NCBI GenBank assembly: GCA_036704045.1
Contig: DATNQM010000039.1
Span: 62,001 to 126,000, forward strand
Direction of reading: 5' to 3'
DNA length: 64,000 bases
Source: Ancylothrix sp036704045
GTDB lineage: Bacteria > Cyanobacteriota > Cyanobacteriia > Cyanobacteriales > Oscillatoriaceae
The position numbers were made by a program, and so were the translations under genes. Shown here piece after piece: positions 44,190-53,231 of the stretch (position 1 is its first letter; every line of letters starts with the position of its first letter). The notes beneath the pieces are model-generated. The model searched no databases and was not told the origin of the DNA. It worked only from the letters and a program-made list of their open reading frames with translations.

Positions 44190-44906
44190 ATGATTTCTCT
44201 TACTGAACTCCAAACCAATTTTGCCACCAACTCATCTCAAGCATCCCGCATTCAATATCGTTGTTTAACGAATTTAGATATTTATGACTCGCCAAAATGC
44301 GAACGCCTAGCCACCCAAGCAGCCAAAAACCGCAACCTTTGTATTCATTCCCTAGAAACCGACACCCTAAAAATTGAACTTTGCGAAGACAACTATCCGG
44401 GGTGGCTGACCCTAGAACAACTCAAAAACCTCGAAACCTCAAAAACACCCTATCAACCCGTTAGCGTTTCCCAGCAAGAAATACAACAGCGTTTACCGCA
44501 AGTTATCGCCTTTACCCACAACGCTATGAAAACCCCCAACGAATATTTATGGGGTGGAACTATTGCCCCAAATTATGATTGTTCTGGCTTAATGCAGGCT
44601 GCATTTTTGGCTGTAGGAATTTGGTTACCAAGAGACGCTTATCAACAAGAAGCTTTCACCAAACCCCTCAAAATTTCCGAATTACAACCCGGAGACTTAA
44701 TCTTTTTTGGCAATCCCCAAAAAGCCACCCACGTTGGTTTATATCTTGGCGAGAATAAATATATTCATAGTTCAGGCAAAGAAATTGGACGTAACGGCAT
44801 AGGCATAGATATATTATCAGAAACGGGCGATGAAGTAAGCCGCGCCTACTATAAACAACTACGCGGATTTGGAAGAGTAATAAAATCTTATTTCCCTAGC
44901 TTTTAA
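44190..44906 (+). CDS. NlpC/P60 (C40) cell-wall cysteine peptidase
   Basis: 238 residues with an N-terminal SH3b-like region (~20-85) and a C-terminal NlpC/P60 domain. The catalytic triad fits C131 (PNYDCSGLMQAAF), H181 (KATHVGLYLG) and H193 (NKYIHSSGKEIG). The layout and residue spacing are those of cyanobacterial gamma-D-glutamyl-L-diamino acid endopeptidases (AvPCP/NpPCP type), which act on murein peptides in recycling. No signal peptide is visible, consistent with an intracellular recycling role. Confidence 0.92.
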   Translation: MISLTELQTNFATNSSQASRIQYRCLTNLDIYDSPKCERLATQAAKNRNLCIHSLETDTLKIELCEDNYPGWLTLEQLKNLETSKTPYQPVSVSQQEIQQRLPQVIAFTHNAMKTPNEYLWGGTIAPNYDCSGLMQAAFLAVGIWLPRDAYQQEAFTKPLKISELQPGDLIFFGNPQKATHVGLYLGENKYIHSSGKEIGRNGIGIDILSETGDEVSRAYYKQLRGFGRVIKSYFPSF

Positions 44907-44962
44907 AGTTATTATTTCACACCAATTTGATAAAACCTCCCTAACCCCCAACCAAAAAAACC

Positions 44963-46174
44963 ATGCTTGACATCAACAAACTCGCTGGCAAACTCCCCGG
45001 CATAAGCAAACACCTAACCCAAGAAGCAACAGCCGCAAAAGGCCGGTTGGAAACAGCCGAACTATTAATGCAGCAAGCCCAAACGCATCACTTAGAATTA
45101 GTAAAAAAACAACAAGATTGGAAAAACCGGCTCATATTTTCGGCCGCAGAACCCGTAGAACCTTTAGACACCCGGATTTCAATTCCTGCACCTCCTCCTA
45201 CCCATACTGTCATTGCTACAGATGGTTCTCAAATTGCTCCCAGTCATCACGAAATTGCCTATTGCTATCTAATTAATGTGGGGAGAGTTGTACTGCATTA
45301 TGGAGTCAGTAAACACCCTTTATTAGATAGTTTACCAGAGGTTTATTATCGGGCTGAAGATTTATATGAGTCTCGTCAGTGGGGTATCCGAACCGAAGAA
45401 TGGATGGGATATAAACGAACAGCAACTGAAGCTACGGTTTTAGCGGATTTAGCTTGTTCATTGTGGGAAACTTCACCTCCTTTGGGGCCGGCAATTTCTC
45501 TCGTTGATGGTTCATTAATTTACTGGTTTTTAGAAGCGATTGCCTCGGAAGCCCGCGATATAATTTTAGGAGAAGTTTTAGAAGCTTGGGATAAATTGGA
45601 AGCTGCTGGTATTCCTATTGTTGGATATCTCAGTGCTTCTCGTAGTATGGAAGCTATTAATTTTTTACGTTTAGAAGCTTGTGTTCATAAGGAACCAAAT
45701 TGTATTAGTTATTGCGCCCCAGACCTGGATTTTAATTCACCTGGACTACCAAAAAAAGCTCCTTGTCAAGTTTTTGAACCTCTGCGAGATGTGGCTTTGT
45801 GGCAAACAGTTTTAAAGCCTGGGCAAAGAAGTCCTTTGTGGCGGAGTTGTGCGCCTATTTTACAATGTTATGGTCACCATACTGTCTATTTTTGTTATGT
45901 TAATGTTGGTTCCGAAATTGCTCGTATAGAAGTGCCAGGATGGGTAGTAGAAAATTCTGAACTTTTGGAAACAACTTTAAGTTTAACTGTTGCCCAAGTT
46001 CAAAAAGGTTATGGTTATCCAGTCGCCTTGGCAGAAGCCCATAACCAAGCGGTTGTTAAAGGGGGAGATCGTTATCATTTTTTTGCTTTGTTGGAAAGAG
46101 AAATGATTAAAGCTGGATTAAAAAATGTTGGGACTTCTTACAAAGAAACCCGAAAACGCGGCAGTATTGCTTAA
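44963..46174 (+). CDS. NurA-domain nuclease
   Basis: 403 residues. The N-terminal NurA motif is VIATDGSQIAPSHH (metal Asp near residue 88), followed by IAYCYLINVGRV. A second acidic block is LVDGSLIYWFLE, and YLSASRSMEAINFLR lies mid-protein. NurA enzymes are 5'-3' nucleases that work with HerA ATPases in end resection in archaea and some bacteria. No herA is in this window. The gene lies 550 bp before recA, also a repair gene, but on a separate transcript because a terminator lies between. Confidence 0.85.
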   Translation: MLDINKLAGKLPGISKHLTQEATAAKGRLETAELLMQQAQTHHLELVKKQQDWKNRLIFSAAEPVEPLDTRISIPAPPPTHTVIATDGSQIAPSHHEIAYCYLINVGRVVLHYGVSKHPLLDSLPEVYYRAEDLYESRQWGIRTEEWMGYKRTATEATVLADLACSLWETSPPLGPAISLVDGSLIYWFLEAIASEARDIILGEVLEAWDKLEAAGIPIVGYLSASRSMEAINFLRLEACVHKEPNCISYCAPDLDFNSPGLPKKAPCQVFEPLRDVALWQTVLKPGQRSPLWRSCAPILQCYGHHTVYFCYVNVGSEIARIEVPGWVVENSELLETTLSLTVAQVQKGYGYPVALAEAHNQAVVKGGDRYHFFALLEREMIKAGLKNVGTSYKETRKRGSIA

Positions 46175-46212
46175 GTCGCCGGTTGAAGCCGGTGTCTATA
46201 TTTCGGGCAGAA

Positions 46213-46228
46213 AACCCCTACAGGGGTT
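46213..46228. repeat. Palindrome AACCCCTACAGGGGTT
   Basis: Perfect 6-bp arms with 4-nt loop, 40 bp after the NurA gene. It may be part of the repeat-rich spacer rather than a terminator, since no T-run follows. Confidence 0.4.
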
Positions 46229-46287
46229 CAAAAATTCGATTGAAGCTTAAGCCACTGGCATTAAACACAAGCCTCACCATTAACCTC

Positions 46288-46310
46288 AACCCCCTCCAGG
46301 GGTTTTTATT
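46288..46310 (+). terminator. Rho-independent terminator after the NurA gene
   Basis: AACCCC (46288-46293) pairs with GGGGTT (46299-46304), loop CTCCA, followed by TTTATT. A plausible intrinsic terminator. Confidence 0.55.
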
Positions 46311-46315
46311 TCATT

Positions 46316-46437
46316 CGTGTTTACACCTGGTTTTAACCAGTGGCGGCGCAACTTCAGTCGTGTAGACACCTGGTTTTAACTAGTTGCACCTCAACCGTCC
46401 GAGGTTTAGTCTTGTAGAGACTGGTTAAAATCCCTAG
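46316..46437. repeat. Degenerate tandem repeat in the nurA-recA spacer
   Basis: Three related units: CGTGTTTACACCTGGTTTTA (46316), CGTGTAGACACCTGGTTTTA (46359) and the decayed CTTGTAGAGACTGGTTAAAA (46411). Spacing is ~43 and ~52 bp. The 549-bp spacer between the nurA-type gene and recA holds no convincing gene. The short ORFs in it, on either strand, are repeat-derived or noise. Confidence 0.55.
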
Positions 46438-46723
46438 GGTTGATGGATTTGAAAAAAAAGTCAACAATCTTTAAGGTTCTTAACGCCCAAACGCCTAAGC
46501 AAAAACTAAAATAGAAAAGTGGAACCGGCAAAACCGAATTTGCTAAAAACCTGCAAGAAATACACCCGTTCGGTACGCCAAAAAAATAAGCGACCGGGAA
46601 AGCATAGCAAGGGCAGCGGTGGCCAAGTATGGATGCCCATCCCTGGATGCAATGATAAGGCTTAGCCACTAGCCCTGAAAATAGAATGGTAACTCACTTT
46701 ATAAATAGGACGACCCAAACCCC

Positions 46724-47821
46724 ATGAGGCAAAAAACGCCCCCAGCAGAAATCACCGCCAACCCCCAAAAGCAAAAAGCATTAGACGCGGTGCTCACGCA
46801 AATCGAGCGAAGTTTTGGCAAAGGGTCAATCATGCGCCTTGGAGATGCCAGCCGCATGAAGGTGGAAACCATCTCCAGCGGATCGCTGACTCTGGATATC
46901 GCCTTGGGTGGTGGGTTGCCCAAGGGACGGGTTATTGAAATTTATGGCCCAGAAAGCGCTGGGAAAACTACCCTCGCCCTCCACGCCATCGCGGAAGTGC
47001 AAAAAGCCGGTGGTATTGCCGCTTTTGTGGATGCAGAACACGCCCTCGACCCTACTTACGCTGCTAAACTCAATGTCGATACCCAAAACCTACTGGTGTC
47101 TCAACCCGACAATGGGGAAATGGCGCTGGAAATTGTGGATCAACTTGTGCGGTCGGTAGCTGTTGATTTGGTGGTGGTTGACTCGGTAGCTGCTTTGGTA
47201 CCGCGCGCAGAAATTGAAGGTGATATGGGCGATTCTCACATGGGTTTACAAGCCCGTTTAATGAGTCAAGCGTTGCGAAAAATCACCGGCAATATTGGTA
47301 AGTCTGGCTGTACTGTTATTTTTCTCAACCAGTTGCGGCAAAAAATTGGTGTCACCTACGGCAACCCAGAAACTACGACGGGCGGTAATGCTCTTAAATT
47401 TTATGCCTCGGTGCGTCTCGATATCCGCCGTTCTCAAACTTTGAAAAAAGGCACTGAGGAATACGGTATCCGCGCTAAAGTTAAAGTTGCTAAAAATAAG
47501 GTCGCTCCTCCGTTCCGTATCGCAGAATTTGATATCCTTTTTGGCAAAGGTATTTCTCGTCTTGGTTGCTTGCTAGATATGGCGGAAGAGACGGGGGTTC
47601 TTGGCCGTAAAGGAACTTGGTTTAACTATAAAGGTGATAACATCGGTCAAGGACGGGATAATTCTATTAAATATCTCGAAGAAAACCCGAAAATCGCTGA
47701 CGAAATCGAAAAGCAAGTCCGCGAACAGCTTGATAAAGGTGCTGTTGTTTCTGCTAATTCTGTGTCGGGCGCTGACGATGAAGAAGAAACAGACGAAGTT
47801 TTTGAGGAAGTAGAAGCTTAA
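46724..47821 (+). CDS. recA: RecA recombinase
   Basis: 365 residues. ATP-dependent strand exchange and LexA co-protease activity are the known roles. Walker A is GPESAGKTTL (75-84). Other blocks are AAFVDAEHALDP, LLVSQPDNGEMALEI, VVDSVAALVPRAEIEGDMGD, LRKITGNIGKSGCTVIFLNQ and TTGGNALKFYASVRLDIRR. The C-terminus is acidic (DDEEETDEVFEEVEA), as in many RecA proteins. No clear LexA box was spotted upstream. A terminator follows the gene. Confidence 0.98.
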   Translation: MRQKTPPAEITANPQKQKALDAVLTQIERSFGKGSIMRLGDASRMKVETISSGSLTLDIALGGGLPKGRVIEIYGPESAGKTTLALHAIAEVQKAGGIAAFVDAEHALDPTYAAKLNVDTQNLLVSQPDNGEMALEIVDQLVRSVAVDLVVVDSVAALVPRAEIEGDMGDSHMGLQARLMSQALRKITGNIGKSGCTVIFLNQLRQKIGVTYGNPETTTGGNALKFYASVRLDIRRSQTLKKGTEEYGIRAKVKVAKNKVAPPFRIAEFDILFGKGISRLGCLLDMAEETGVLGRKGTWFNYKGDNIGQGRDNSIKYLEENPKIADEIEKQVREQLDKGAVVSANSVSGADDEEETDEVFEEVEA

Positions 47822-47843
47822 ATCTATTTTTTTTCTATCAGTA

Positions 47844-47876
47844 GGTGTGTTCCTCCGGGGAATACGCCTTTTTTTT
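47844..47876 (+). terminator. Rho-independent terminator of recA
   Basis: GGTGTGTTCC (47844-47853) pairs with GGAATACGCC (47859-47868) with two G-U pairs and loop TCCGG, followed by eight T. Strong intrinsic terminator. Confidence 0.85.
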
Positions 47877-48089
47877 GTTTTTTGTCTGCTGTTGATTTCT
47901 TTTGTATTATTTCCTGATGAGTATAAATTGTAGGTTTGGTAAGGGTTTTAAATAATGAAGAAAGATAATTTTATTGTGACAATTATTTAACTGTCTACAA
48001 AACTGTCTGTGGTAGGAACTTAAGCAAAAATAGCTCGACTAAGAGGGTAACAAAGCAAACAACAATTAATACAAAAAAAGAGAAAAGTT

Positions 48090-48608
48090 ATGCAACGCAC
48101 TCTCAAAAATGCTCTGAAAATTGCTCTCGTTATTGCTCCTATTTTGATGTCTGCAAGCCATGCTTCTGCTAATCCTCAACCGATGAAAGATAGTTATATT
48201 GGTGCTGGTGTTGCTGCCGGTGTAACTAATGGTGGTCAAGAGGGAGATGCGGCAAATACTGGGGGTAGTATTCAAGGCCGTTATGCTATTCCTAATGCGC
48301 CGGTTTCTGTTCGTGGTGCTGTGGTTTTTAGTAATGAAACCAGTGCTATTATGCCAATGGTTTCTTATGATTTGGCGGTGACTAATAATGCTAACGTTTA
48401 TGCCGGTGTTGGTTATGCTTTCCATGAAAGAGATGGATCCCCAACTCCTATCGGAAATAAAGATTCTGTGGTTCTAACCACCGGCGTTGAAGCGAAAGTT
48501 ACCCGCGACATAGTTCTTTTTAGCGATGCTAAGCTTGGAATTAATGCCTATGAAGATAGCCCTGCTTCTGCTGTGAGTGTGCAAGTAGGCGGCGGTTATC
48601 GCTTCTAA
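48090..48608 (+). CDS. Small outer-membrane beta-barrel-like protein
   Basis: 172 residues. A signal peptide, MQRTLKNALKIALVIAPILM to SHASA (cleavage near residue 27), is followed by short amphipathic beta strands (SYIGAGVAAGVT; VSVRGAVVFSN; ANVYAGVGYAF; VSVQVGGGYRF). A C-terminal Phe after an alternating strand is the usual outer-membrane barrel signal. The size suits an 8-strand OmpA/OmpX-type barrel. Function is unknown. It is followed directly by a strong terminator, so it forms a single-gene transcript. Confidence 0.72.
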   Translation: MQRTLKNALKIALVIAPILMSASHASANPQPMKDSYIGAGVAAGVTNGGQEGDAANTGGSIQGRYAIPNAPVSVRGAVVFSNETSAIMPMVSYDLAVTNNANVYAGVGYAFHERDGSPTPIGNKDSVVLTTGVEAKVTRDIVLFSDAKLGINAYEDSPASAVSVQVGGGYRF

Positions 48609-48650
48609 TAATTAAAGTTTTCTCTGCTTCAATTTTGTGTTCTCCTATTC

Positions 48651-48682
48651 ACCCGCTTTCTTTTAAGAAGGCGGGTTTTTTT
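48651..48682 (+). terminator. Rho-independent terminator of the beta-barrel gene
   Basis: ACCCGC (48651-48656) pairs with GCGGGT (48671-48676), and the interior TTCTT/AAGAA extends the stem, followed by T6. Strong intrinsic terminator. Confidence 0.85.
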
Positions 48683-48683
48683 A

Positions 48684-49399
48684 TTATAGAGAAAATCTCT
48701 GTTTTTTCTCCACCACAACATAACTAATACAAAGCTTTAATTTTTTTATAAGAATATATTAAAAGGTTTTTCTGTTATCTAAAGTACATTGACTTTTTCT
48801 AAAACTCTGTTTTTGCGTTACTTCACAGGGCTAAAAAACACTATATATAGCATTTTTATTTAAAAAAATCGATAAATTTAACAAGAAAAGTAGAAGCTTG
48901 ACTTCTGTTTATCTCCTATTGGATCGACTAAAAATTTTTATCCCTAATGCTGCAATCAAGAACATCAAAAAAAACGCTTTATAAATGAGATTTAATATGT
49001 AATATTAAATTTCTTTGATAGACCCTAGACAGTGTATCCATTTCTCCGGTACTGTAAAGATTCACCAAAAAATTGCAAAAAAAATATTTCTCTTGTGAGC
49101 GTTTGTTTACATAATTCACAAAAGCTATTGACTAATTGACTACACCGTAGTAGAGCTTAAAAACTTGCTTACAGGTGCAGGCATCCTCATCTCTTTAAAA
49201 TTCCTAAAAAAATGTTGGGACGCCCAAAGGCCATGATAAAATTACTATAAAGAACACAATTCCGAGCGGATTTCCGGGGAAAGCTTTTGTGGGCTGAAAA
49301 AAACTGATTTTTTGATGCCTTCACTGTCCTGCTCACCGGCCAGCAAAAACTTCTGCCGACCCAAAAAGCAATTAATTTAATTCTGACTGTATCGAACTC
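48684..49399. other. 716-bp intergenic region upstream of sir
   Basis: AT-rich with no gene. It should carry the sir promoter. I searched by eye for NtcA-type GTA-N8-TAC sites and found none. A palindrome CTATATATAG lies at about 48841. A long leader or a small RNA is possible but not shown. Confidence 0.45.
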
Positions 49400-51451
49400 A
49401 TGGTTAAAACTCCTATTTCTATTTCCCCTGTTAGCGAAACGTCGGGCGACAATCCGGTACGCAAACCTTCAAAGGTAGAAGGTCTCAAAGAACGCAGCAA
49501 TCAGTTGCGCGAGCCGGTGGCAACTGAATTGTTGCAAGACACAACACATTTCACAGAAGACGCTATACAGATTCTTAAATTTCACGGTTCCTATCAGCAA
49601 GACAACCGCGATAACCGGGTCAAAGGTCAAGAAAAAGATTACCAGATGATGCTGCGAACCCGGTGTCCGGGGGGTTTTATTCCGCCAGAGCTTTATTTGA
49701 CGCTTGACCGGCTTTGTGATGAGTATGGAAATGGCACCCTGCGGGCAACCACTCGTCAAGCTTTCCAAATTCACGGCGTTTTAAAGAAAAATTTAAAACA
49801 AGTTATGGCCTCTATTATTAAAAATATGGGGTCAACTTTAGGTGCGTGTGGAGATATCAACCGCAATGTAATGGCTCCACCGGCCCCCTTTAAAAACCGA
49901 CGCGATTATCAATACGCTCTCACTTATGCTAATAACATTGCCGATTTATTGGCTCCCCAAACCGGCGCTTACTACGAAATTTGGGTAGATGGAGAAAAAG
50001 CTTTTTCAGGAGAAGAAGATCCCGCCGTCAAAGCCGCCAGACAACGCAACATCAATGGCAGTAATACTTCCAACTCCCAAGAACCGATTTATGGTACCCA
50101 CTATATGCCACGCAAATTTAAAGTTTGTGTGACAGTACCCGGAGATAACTCAGTAGATTTATATTCTCAAGACCTGACATTGGTGGTAATGACCGATGGG
50201 GCTGGTGAGTTGGTAGGCTTTAATGTCTTTGCCGGTGGCGGTTTAGGACGTACCCACAACAAAGAAGAAACCTTTGCCCGCCTAGCAGACCCGATTGGTT
50301 TTGTCGGCAAAGATGATGTGTATGATTTGGTAAAAGCCATCGTAGCCACGCAACGCGACTACGGCGACCGCAGCGACCGGCGCCACGCCCGGATGAAGTA
50401 TTTACTCCATGACTGGGGAGTAGAAAAATTTAAGCAAAAGGTTGAAACTTATTTTGGCAAACAAATTCAACCCCTCAAACCCTTACCAGAATGGAAATAC
50501 GAAGATTTCCTAGGCTGGCATGAACAAGGCGACGGCAAATTGTTTGTCGGCATTTCTATAGAAAATGGCCGCATTAAAGATCAAGACGGTTTCCAGCTAA
50601 AAACAGCCCTGCATCAAATTGTTAGCAAATATAACTTGCCGATGTTGGTGACACCACACCAAAACGTCTTACTTTATGATGTCGAACCAGCCATCCGAGG
50701 CGAAATTGAGGGAATTTTATCGCGCTGTGGTATCAAAAAAGAAACAGAGATTGATCCATTAGTACGGTATTCTATGGCTTGTCCCGCATTACCAACTTGT
50801 GGACTGGCCACCACTGAGTCTGAGCGGGCTATCCCTGGTATACTGGATCGGATTCGGAACCTGTTGGCCAAATTGGGGTTAGAACACGAGCATTTTGTCG
50901 TCCGTATGACCGGCTGCCCCAATGGTTGCGCTCGTCCGTATATGGCGGAATTAGGGTTTGTTGGCAATGCTCCCAATACTTATCAAGTTTGGCTGGGCGG
51001 TTGTCCCAATCAAACTCGCTTGGCGCAGCCCTACATTGACCGACTGAACATTGAAAATCTCGAAACTTTTCTGGAGCCAATTTTTGTATTATTCCAACAA
51101 AAACGGCAGGCCGGTGAAAGTTTTGGCGATTTTTGTAACCGAGTTGGCTTTGATGAGATCCGCCAATTTACTACCTCTTACTCAGTTGCTCCCACGATGA
51201 CCACTCAACTTACTGAAATGAACGTTCAAGAACTAACACCCGTAATTACAAATGGTCAAGTTGCTCTTGCTGAAGAGCCGGCAACAGAAACCACTACAGA
51301 TCCCGCTAATATCCGTCATCGGGTTAGCCTGCGTCACGAGGTTTATACGCAATTAAAAGCAGAGGCCAAGCGCCAAAATAAACCCCTTGTTCAACTGGCT
51401 ACAGAGGTTATTGAAGGTTATCTAAAAACCATTAATACCAATGAAGGGTAG
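49400..51451 (+). CDS. sir: Ferredoxin-sulfite reductase with a C-terminal ribbon-helix-helix-like extension
   Basis: Reduces sulfite to sulfide with six electrons from ferredoxin, using siroheme and a 4Fe-4S cluster. Cluster cysteines are seen at C461, C467 (CPALPTC) and C506, C510 (CPNGC). N-terminal KFHGSYQQDNRDNR, TRQAFQIHGVLKKN and GDINRNVMAPPAP are typical of the Sir rather than the Nir branch. The enzyme core ends near residue ~600 (FGDFCNRVGFDEIRQF). A linker and a module, ~639-678 (RHRVSLRHEVYTQLKAEAKR then PLVQLATEVIEGYL), follow and read like a ribbon-helix-helix DNA-binding fold. 683 residues is long for the family. Terminator follows. Confidence 0.94.
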   Translation: MVKTPISISPVSETSGDNPVRKPSKVEGLKERSNQLREPVATELLQDTTHFTEDAIQILKFHGSYQQDNRDNRVKGQEKDYQMMLRTRCPGGFIPPELYLTLDRLCDEYGNGTLRATTRQAFQIHGVLKKNLKQVMASIIKNMGSTLGACGDINRNVMAPPAPFKNRRDYQYALTYANNIADLLAPQTGAYYEIWVDGEKAFSGEEDPAVKAARQRNINGSNTSNSQEPIYGTHYMPRKFKVCVTVPGDNSVDLYSQDLTLVVMTDGAGELVGFNVFAGGGLGRTHNKEETFARLADPIGFVGKDDVYDLVKAIVATQRDYGDRSDRRHARMKYLLHDWGVEKFKQKVETYFGKQIQPLKPLPEWKYEDFLGWHEQGDGKLFVGISIENGRIKDQDGFQLKTALHQIVSKYNLPMLVTPHQNVLLYDVEPAIRGEIEGILSRCGIKKETEIDPLVRYSMACPALPTCGLATTESERAIPGILDRIRNLLAKLGLEHEHFVVRMTGCPNGCARPYMAELGFVGNAPNTYQVWLGGCPNQTRLAQPYIDRLNIENLETFLEPIFVLFQQKRQAGESFGDFCNRVGFDEIRQFTTSYSVAPTMTTQLTEMNVQELTPVITNGQVALAEEPATETTTDPANIRHRVSLRHEVYTQLKAEAKRQNKPLVQLATEVIEGYLKTINTNEG

Positions 51452-51470
51452 TTGTTAAAATCTGGTTAAT

Positions 51471-51504
51471 GGTAAAAGAGGTTGTTTTCTCTTTTACCTT
51501 TTTT
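51471..51504 (+). terminator. Rho-independent terminator of sir
   Basis: GGTAAAAGAG (51471-51480) pairs perfectly with CTCTTTTACC (51489-51498), loop GTTGTTTT, then T6. Strong intrinsic terminator. Confidence 0.85.
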
Positions 51505-51525
51505 GTTTTATAGGCTATTAAAATC

Positions 51526-52251
51526 TTGGCGCAACTGCAAAGGCTAGTTATTTCACCTTCCCAATTTACCAACCGGCAAATTAATCTGACGGCTGAACAA
51601 CAGCATTATTTAAGTCGGGTTTTGCGGTTAAGGGAAGGTGATTGTTTTATAGCAATGGTATATGGTGAATGGTGGGTAGCAAAGTTTTTAAACCTTGATG
51701 TCGCAGAAGTTTTAGAACAGATGCCGGCCTCCAATGAGTTGCCGGTGGAAGTTGTTTTGTTAGTAGCTTTGCCAAAAGGAAATGGTTTTGAAGATGTAGT
51801 TCGTTCTTGTACAGAATTGGGAGTTAGTTGTTTTGTCCCGGTTGTTAGTGAGCGGACATTACTTAAACCAAGTCCCCAAAAAATTGAACGCTGGAGACGC
51901 ATTGCTCAAGAAGCAGCAGAACAGTCAGAAAGACAAATTGTACCGGAAATTTTAGAGCCAATAACTTATACACAATCCTTGTCTTTTGTCAATGAATTGT
52001 CTTTTATTTGTGTAGCGCGGGGAGAATTTCCGCCCCTATTAAATTGCTTGGTGGAATTAAGACCTAAACTCGAAAATTCCCTATCAAAAATTGTAATTTT
52101 AACCGGCCCAGAAGGAGGGTTAACGCAGCAGGAAGAAGCAGCAGCATTAAAAGCTGGGTTTCTTGGTGTTTCCTTGGGTAAACGAATCTTACGAGCCGTA
52201 ACAGCCCCTGTGGTAGCCACATCTTTAGTATCGGCTATTTTGACACATTAG
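51526..52251 (+). CDS. rsmE: 16S rRNA (uracil-1498 N3)-methyltransferase
   Basis: SPOUT-class methyltransferase that modifies U1498 in 16S rRNA. N-terminal PUA-like segment (QHYLSRVLRLREGDCF), then VVLLVALPKGNGFEDVVRSC, CFVPVVSERTLLKP, WRRIAQEAAEQSERQIVP and the knot motif ILTGPEGGLTQQEEAAA, then SLGKRILRAVTAPV. Length 241 fits. The only upstream start in frame is TTG at 51526, without a good ribosome site. Confidence 0.94.
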   Translation: MAQLQRLVISPSQFTNRQINLTAEQQHYLSRVLRLREGDCFIAMVYGEWWVAKFLNLDVAEVLEQMPASNELPVEVVLLVALPKGNGFEDVVRSCTELGVSCFVPVVSERTLLKPSPQKIERWRRIAQEAAEQSERQIVPEILEPITYTQSLSFVNELSFICVARGEFPPLLNCLVELRPKLENSLSKIVILTGPEGGLTQQEEAAALKAGFLGVSLGKRILRAVTAPVVATSLVSAILTH

Positions 52252-52270
52252 GCAGTTAATTTATTAGCTG

Positions 52271-52299
52271 AAAAAACCCCCATCTTTAATAGTGGGGGT
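52271..52299 (-). terminator. Rho-independent terminator on the minus strand
   Basis: On the minus strand, ACCCCC pairs with GGGGGT (arms 52294-52299 and 52276-52281), followed by TTTTTT. Fits termination of the minus-strand gene ending at 52407. The plus strand has no T-tail. Confidence 0.65.
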
Positions 52300-52406
52300 G
52301 AAGAATTTAGCCGCCGAGCACTCAGATTAACGCCGATAAGTTTAGGATTGGATTTAAGAGTTTATTGATATTATTTTCCGCTTTGCCAATCCCTAATATC
52401 TAATAC

Positions 52407-52805
52407 CTAGCGAGTTGTTTTAACTTGGCGTGCCATGTCGAGATAAGAGTTCATATTGGCACCCGGACGCCGACGCGTAGCCGAACCTGAAGATGTTAAA
52501 TATTGCGTAGAAAAACCGCCTACAGATGTTGGGGCTTTTGCCGGTTCTGGTTTTTTCACAGGTGCCGGTGCCGGGGTTTCTGCTTTTACAGGCTTTTCTT
52601 TGGTTGTTGTCGCTTTTTCTACTTTTGCCGGTTTAGCTGCTGTTGTAGAAACTTCTGCTTTGGGTGCCGGGTTGCTAGGTGCAATGCTTTTTCCTGCTGA
52701 GTTTGGCTCAAACTCTAGTGCATATTCAGACTTTTTGCCCAAGCCTAATAATTTACCCAAAAAGCCAAATATTCCGCCAAATATGTTTTTAAGAAAACCG
52801 AACAT
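52407..52805 (-). CDS. Hypothetical Pro/Ala/Lys-rich protein with amphipathic N-terminus
   Basis: 132 residues. The N-terminus MFGFLKNIFGGIFGFLGKLL is a strong amphipathic helix, suggesting membrane-surface binding. The middle (~45-95) is low-complexity PAPKAE/KPEPAKAP-type, probably disordered. The C-terminus TRRRPGANMNSYLDMARQVK looks conserved and may be a short docking motif. No known family recognised. It is a single-gene transcript with its own terminator at 52271-52299. Confidence 0.75.
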   Translation of the reverse strand: MFGFLKNIFGGIFGFLGKLLGLGKKSEYALEFEPNSAGKSIAPSNPAPKAEVSTTAAKPAKVEKATTTKEKPVKAETPAPAPVKKPEPAKAPTSVGGFSTQYLTSSGSATRRRPGANMNSYLDMARQVKTTR

Positions 52806-53231
52806 TCTATGATCTCCTAACTGCTATCCGATTGAACGCTTCTTTTATATATCCCGATGATACCGGAAATTGATTTGAAGGTTCTTATATTCCAGTATCC
52901 CGTTTTTGGGGCCGGTGGAATATTAATGACCTGCGCTTTATTATGAAGTTTTGTAAGAATTACCACAAGTAAACAACGGTTTTCTTTATAAAAATTAACA
53001 TAAACCCGGTTTTGCGGCCCTACCTCTTTAAGATTTGCTGCTGGGGTGGTTGGTTCGTGAGAAACTAAGCTAGGTTTTGCGGCTATCTATTGTGTGGCTA
53101 AGATTGGTAGAATCTAAGGAACACTAAATTTTAAAAATCAAGTATAGACAACTTTTAAGCTGTCATAAAGCAAGACCAAATAAATAGTATTAGAAATTAA
53201 AATATAATCAAGTAAAGAAGGTGGAAAAACA
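52806..53231. other. 426-bp intergenic region
   Basis: Divergent promoter region between the Pro/Ala/Lys-rich gene and the tandem lipase-like genes. It has GCCGG-type motifs but no gene or clear hairpin. Confidence 0.45.

Noticed and set aside
46406..46669. 87-codon minus-strand frame in the nurA-recA spacer
   Set aside because: Overlaps the tandem repeat, has no ribosome site and no similarity I can recognise.
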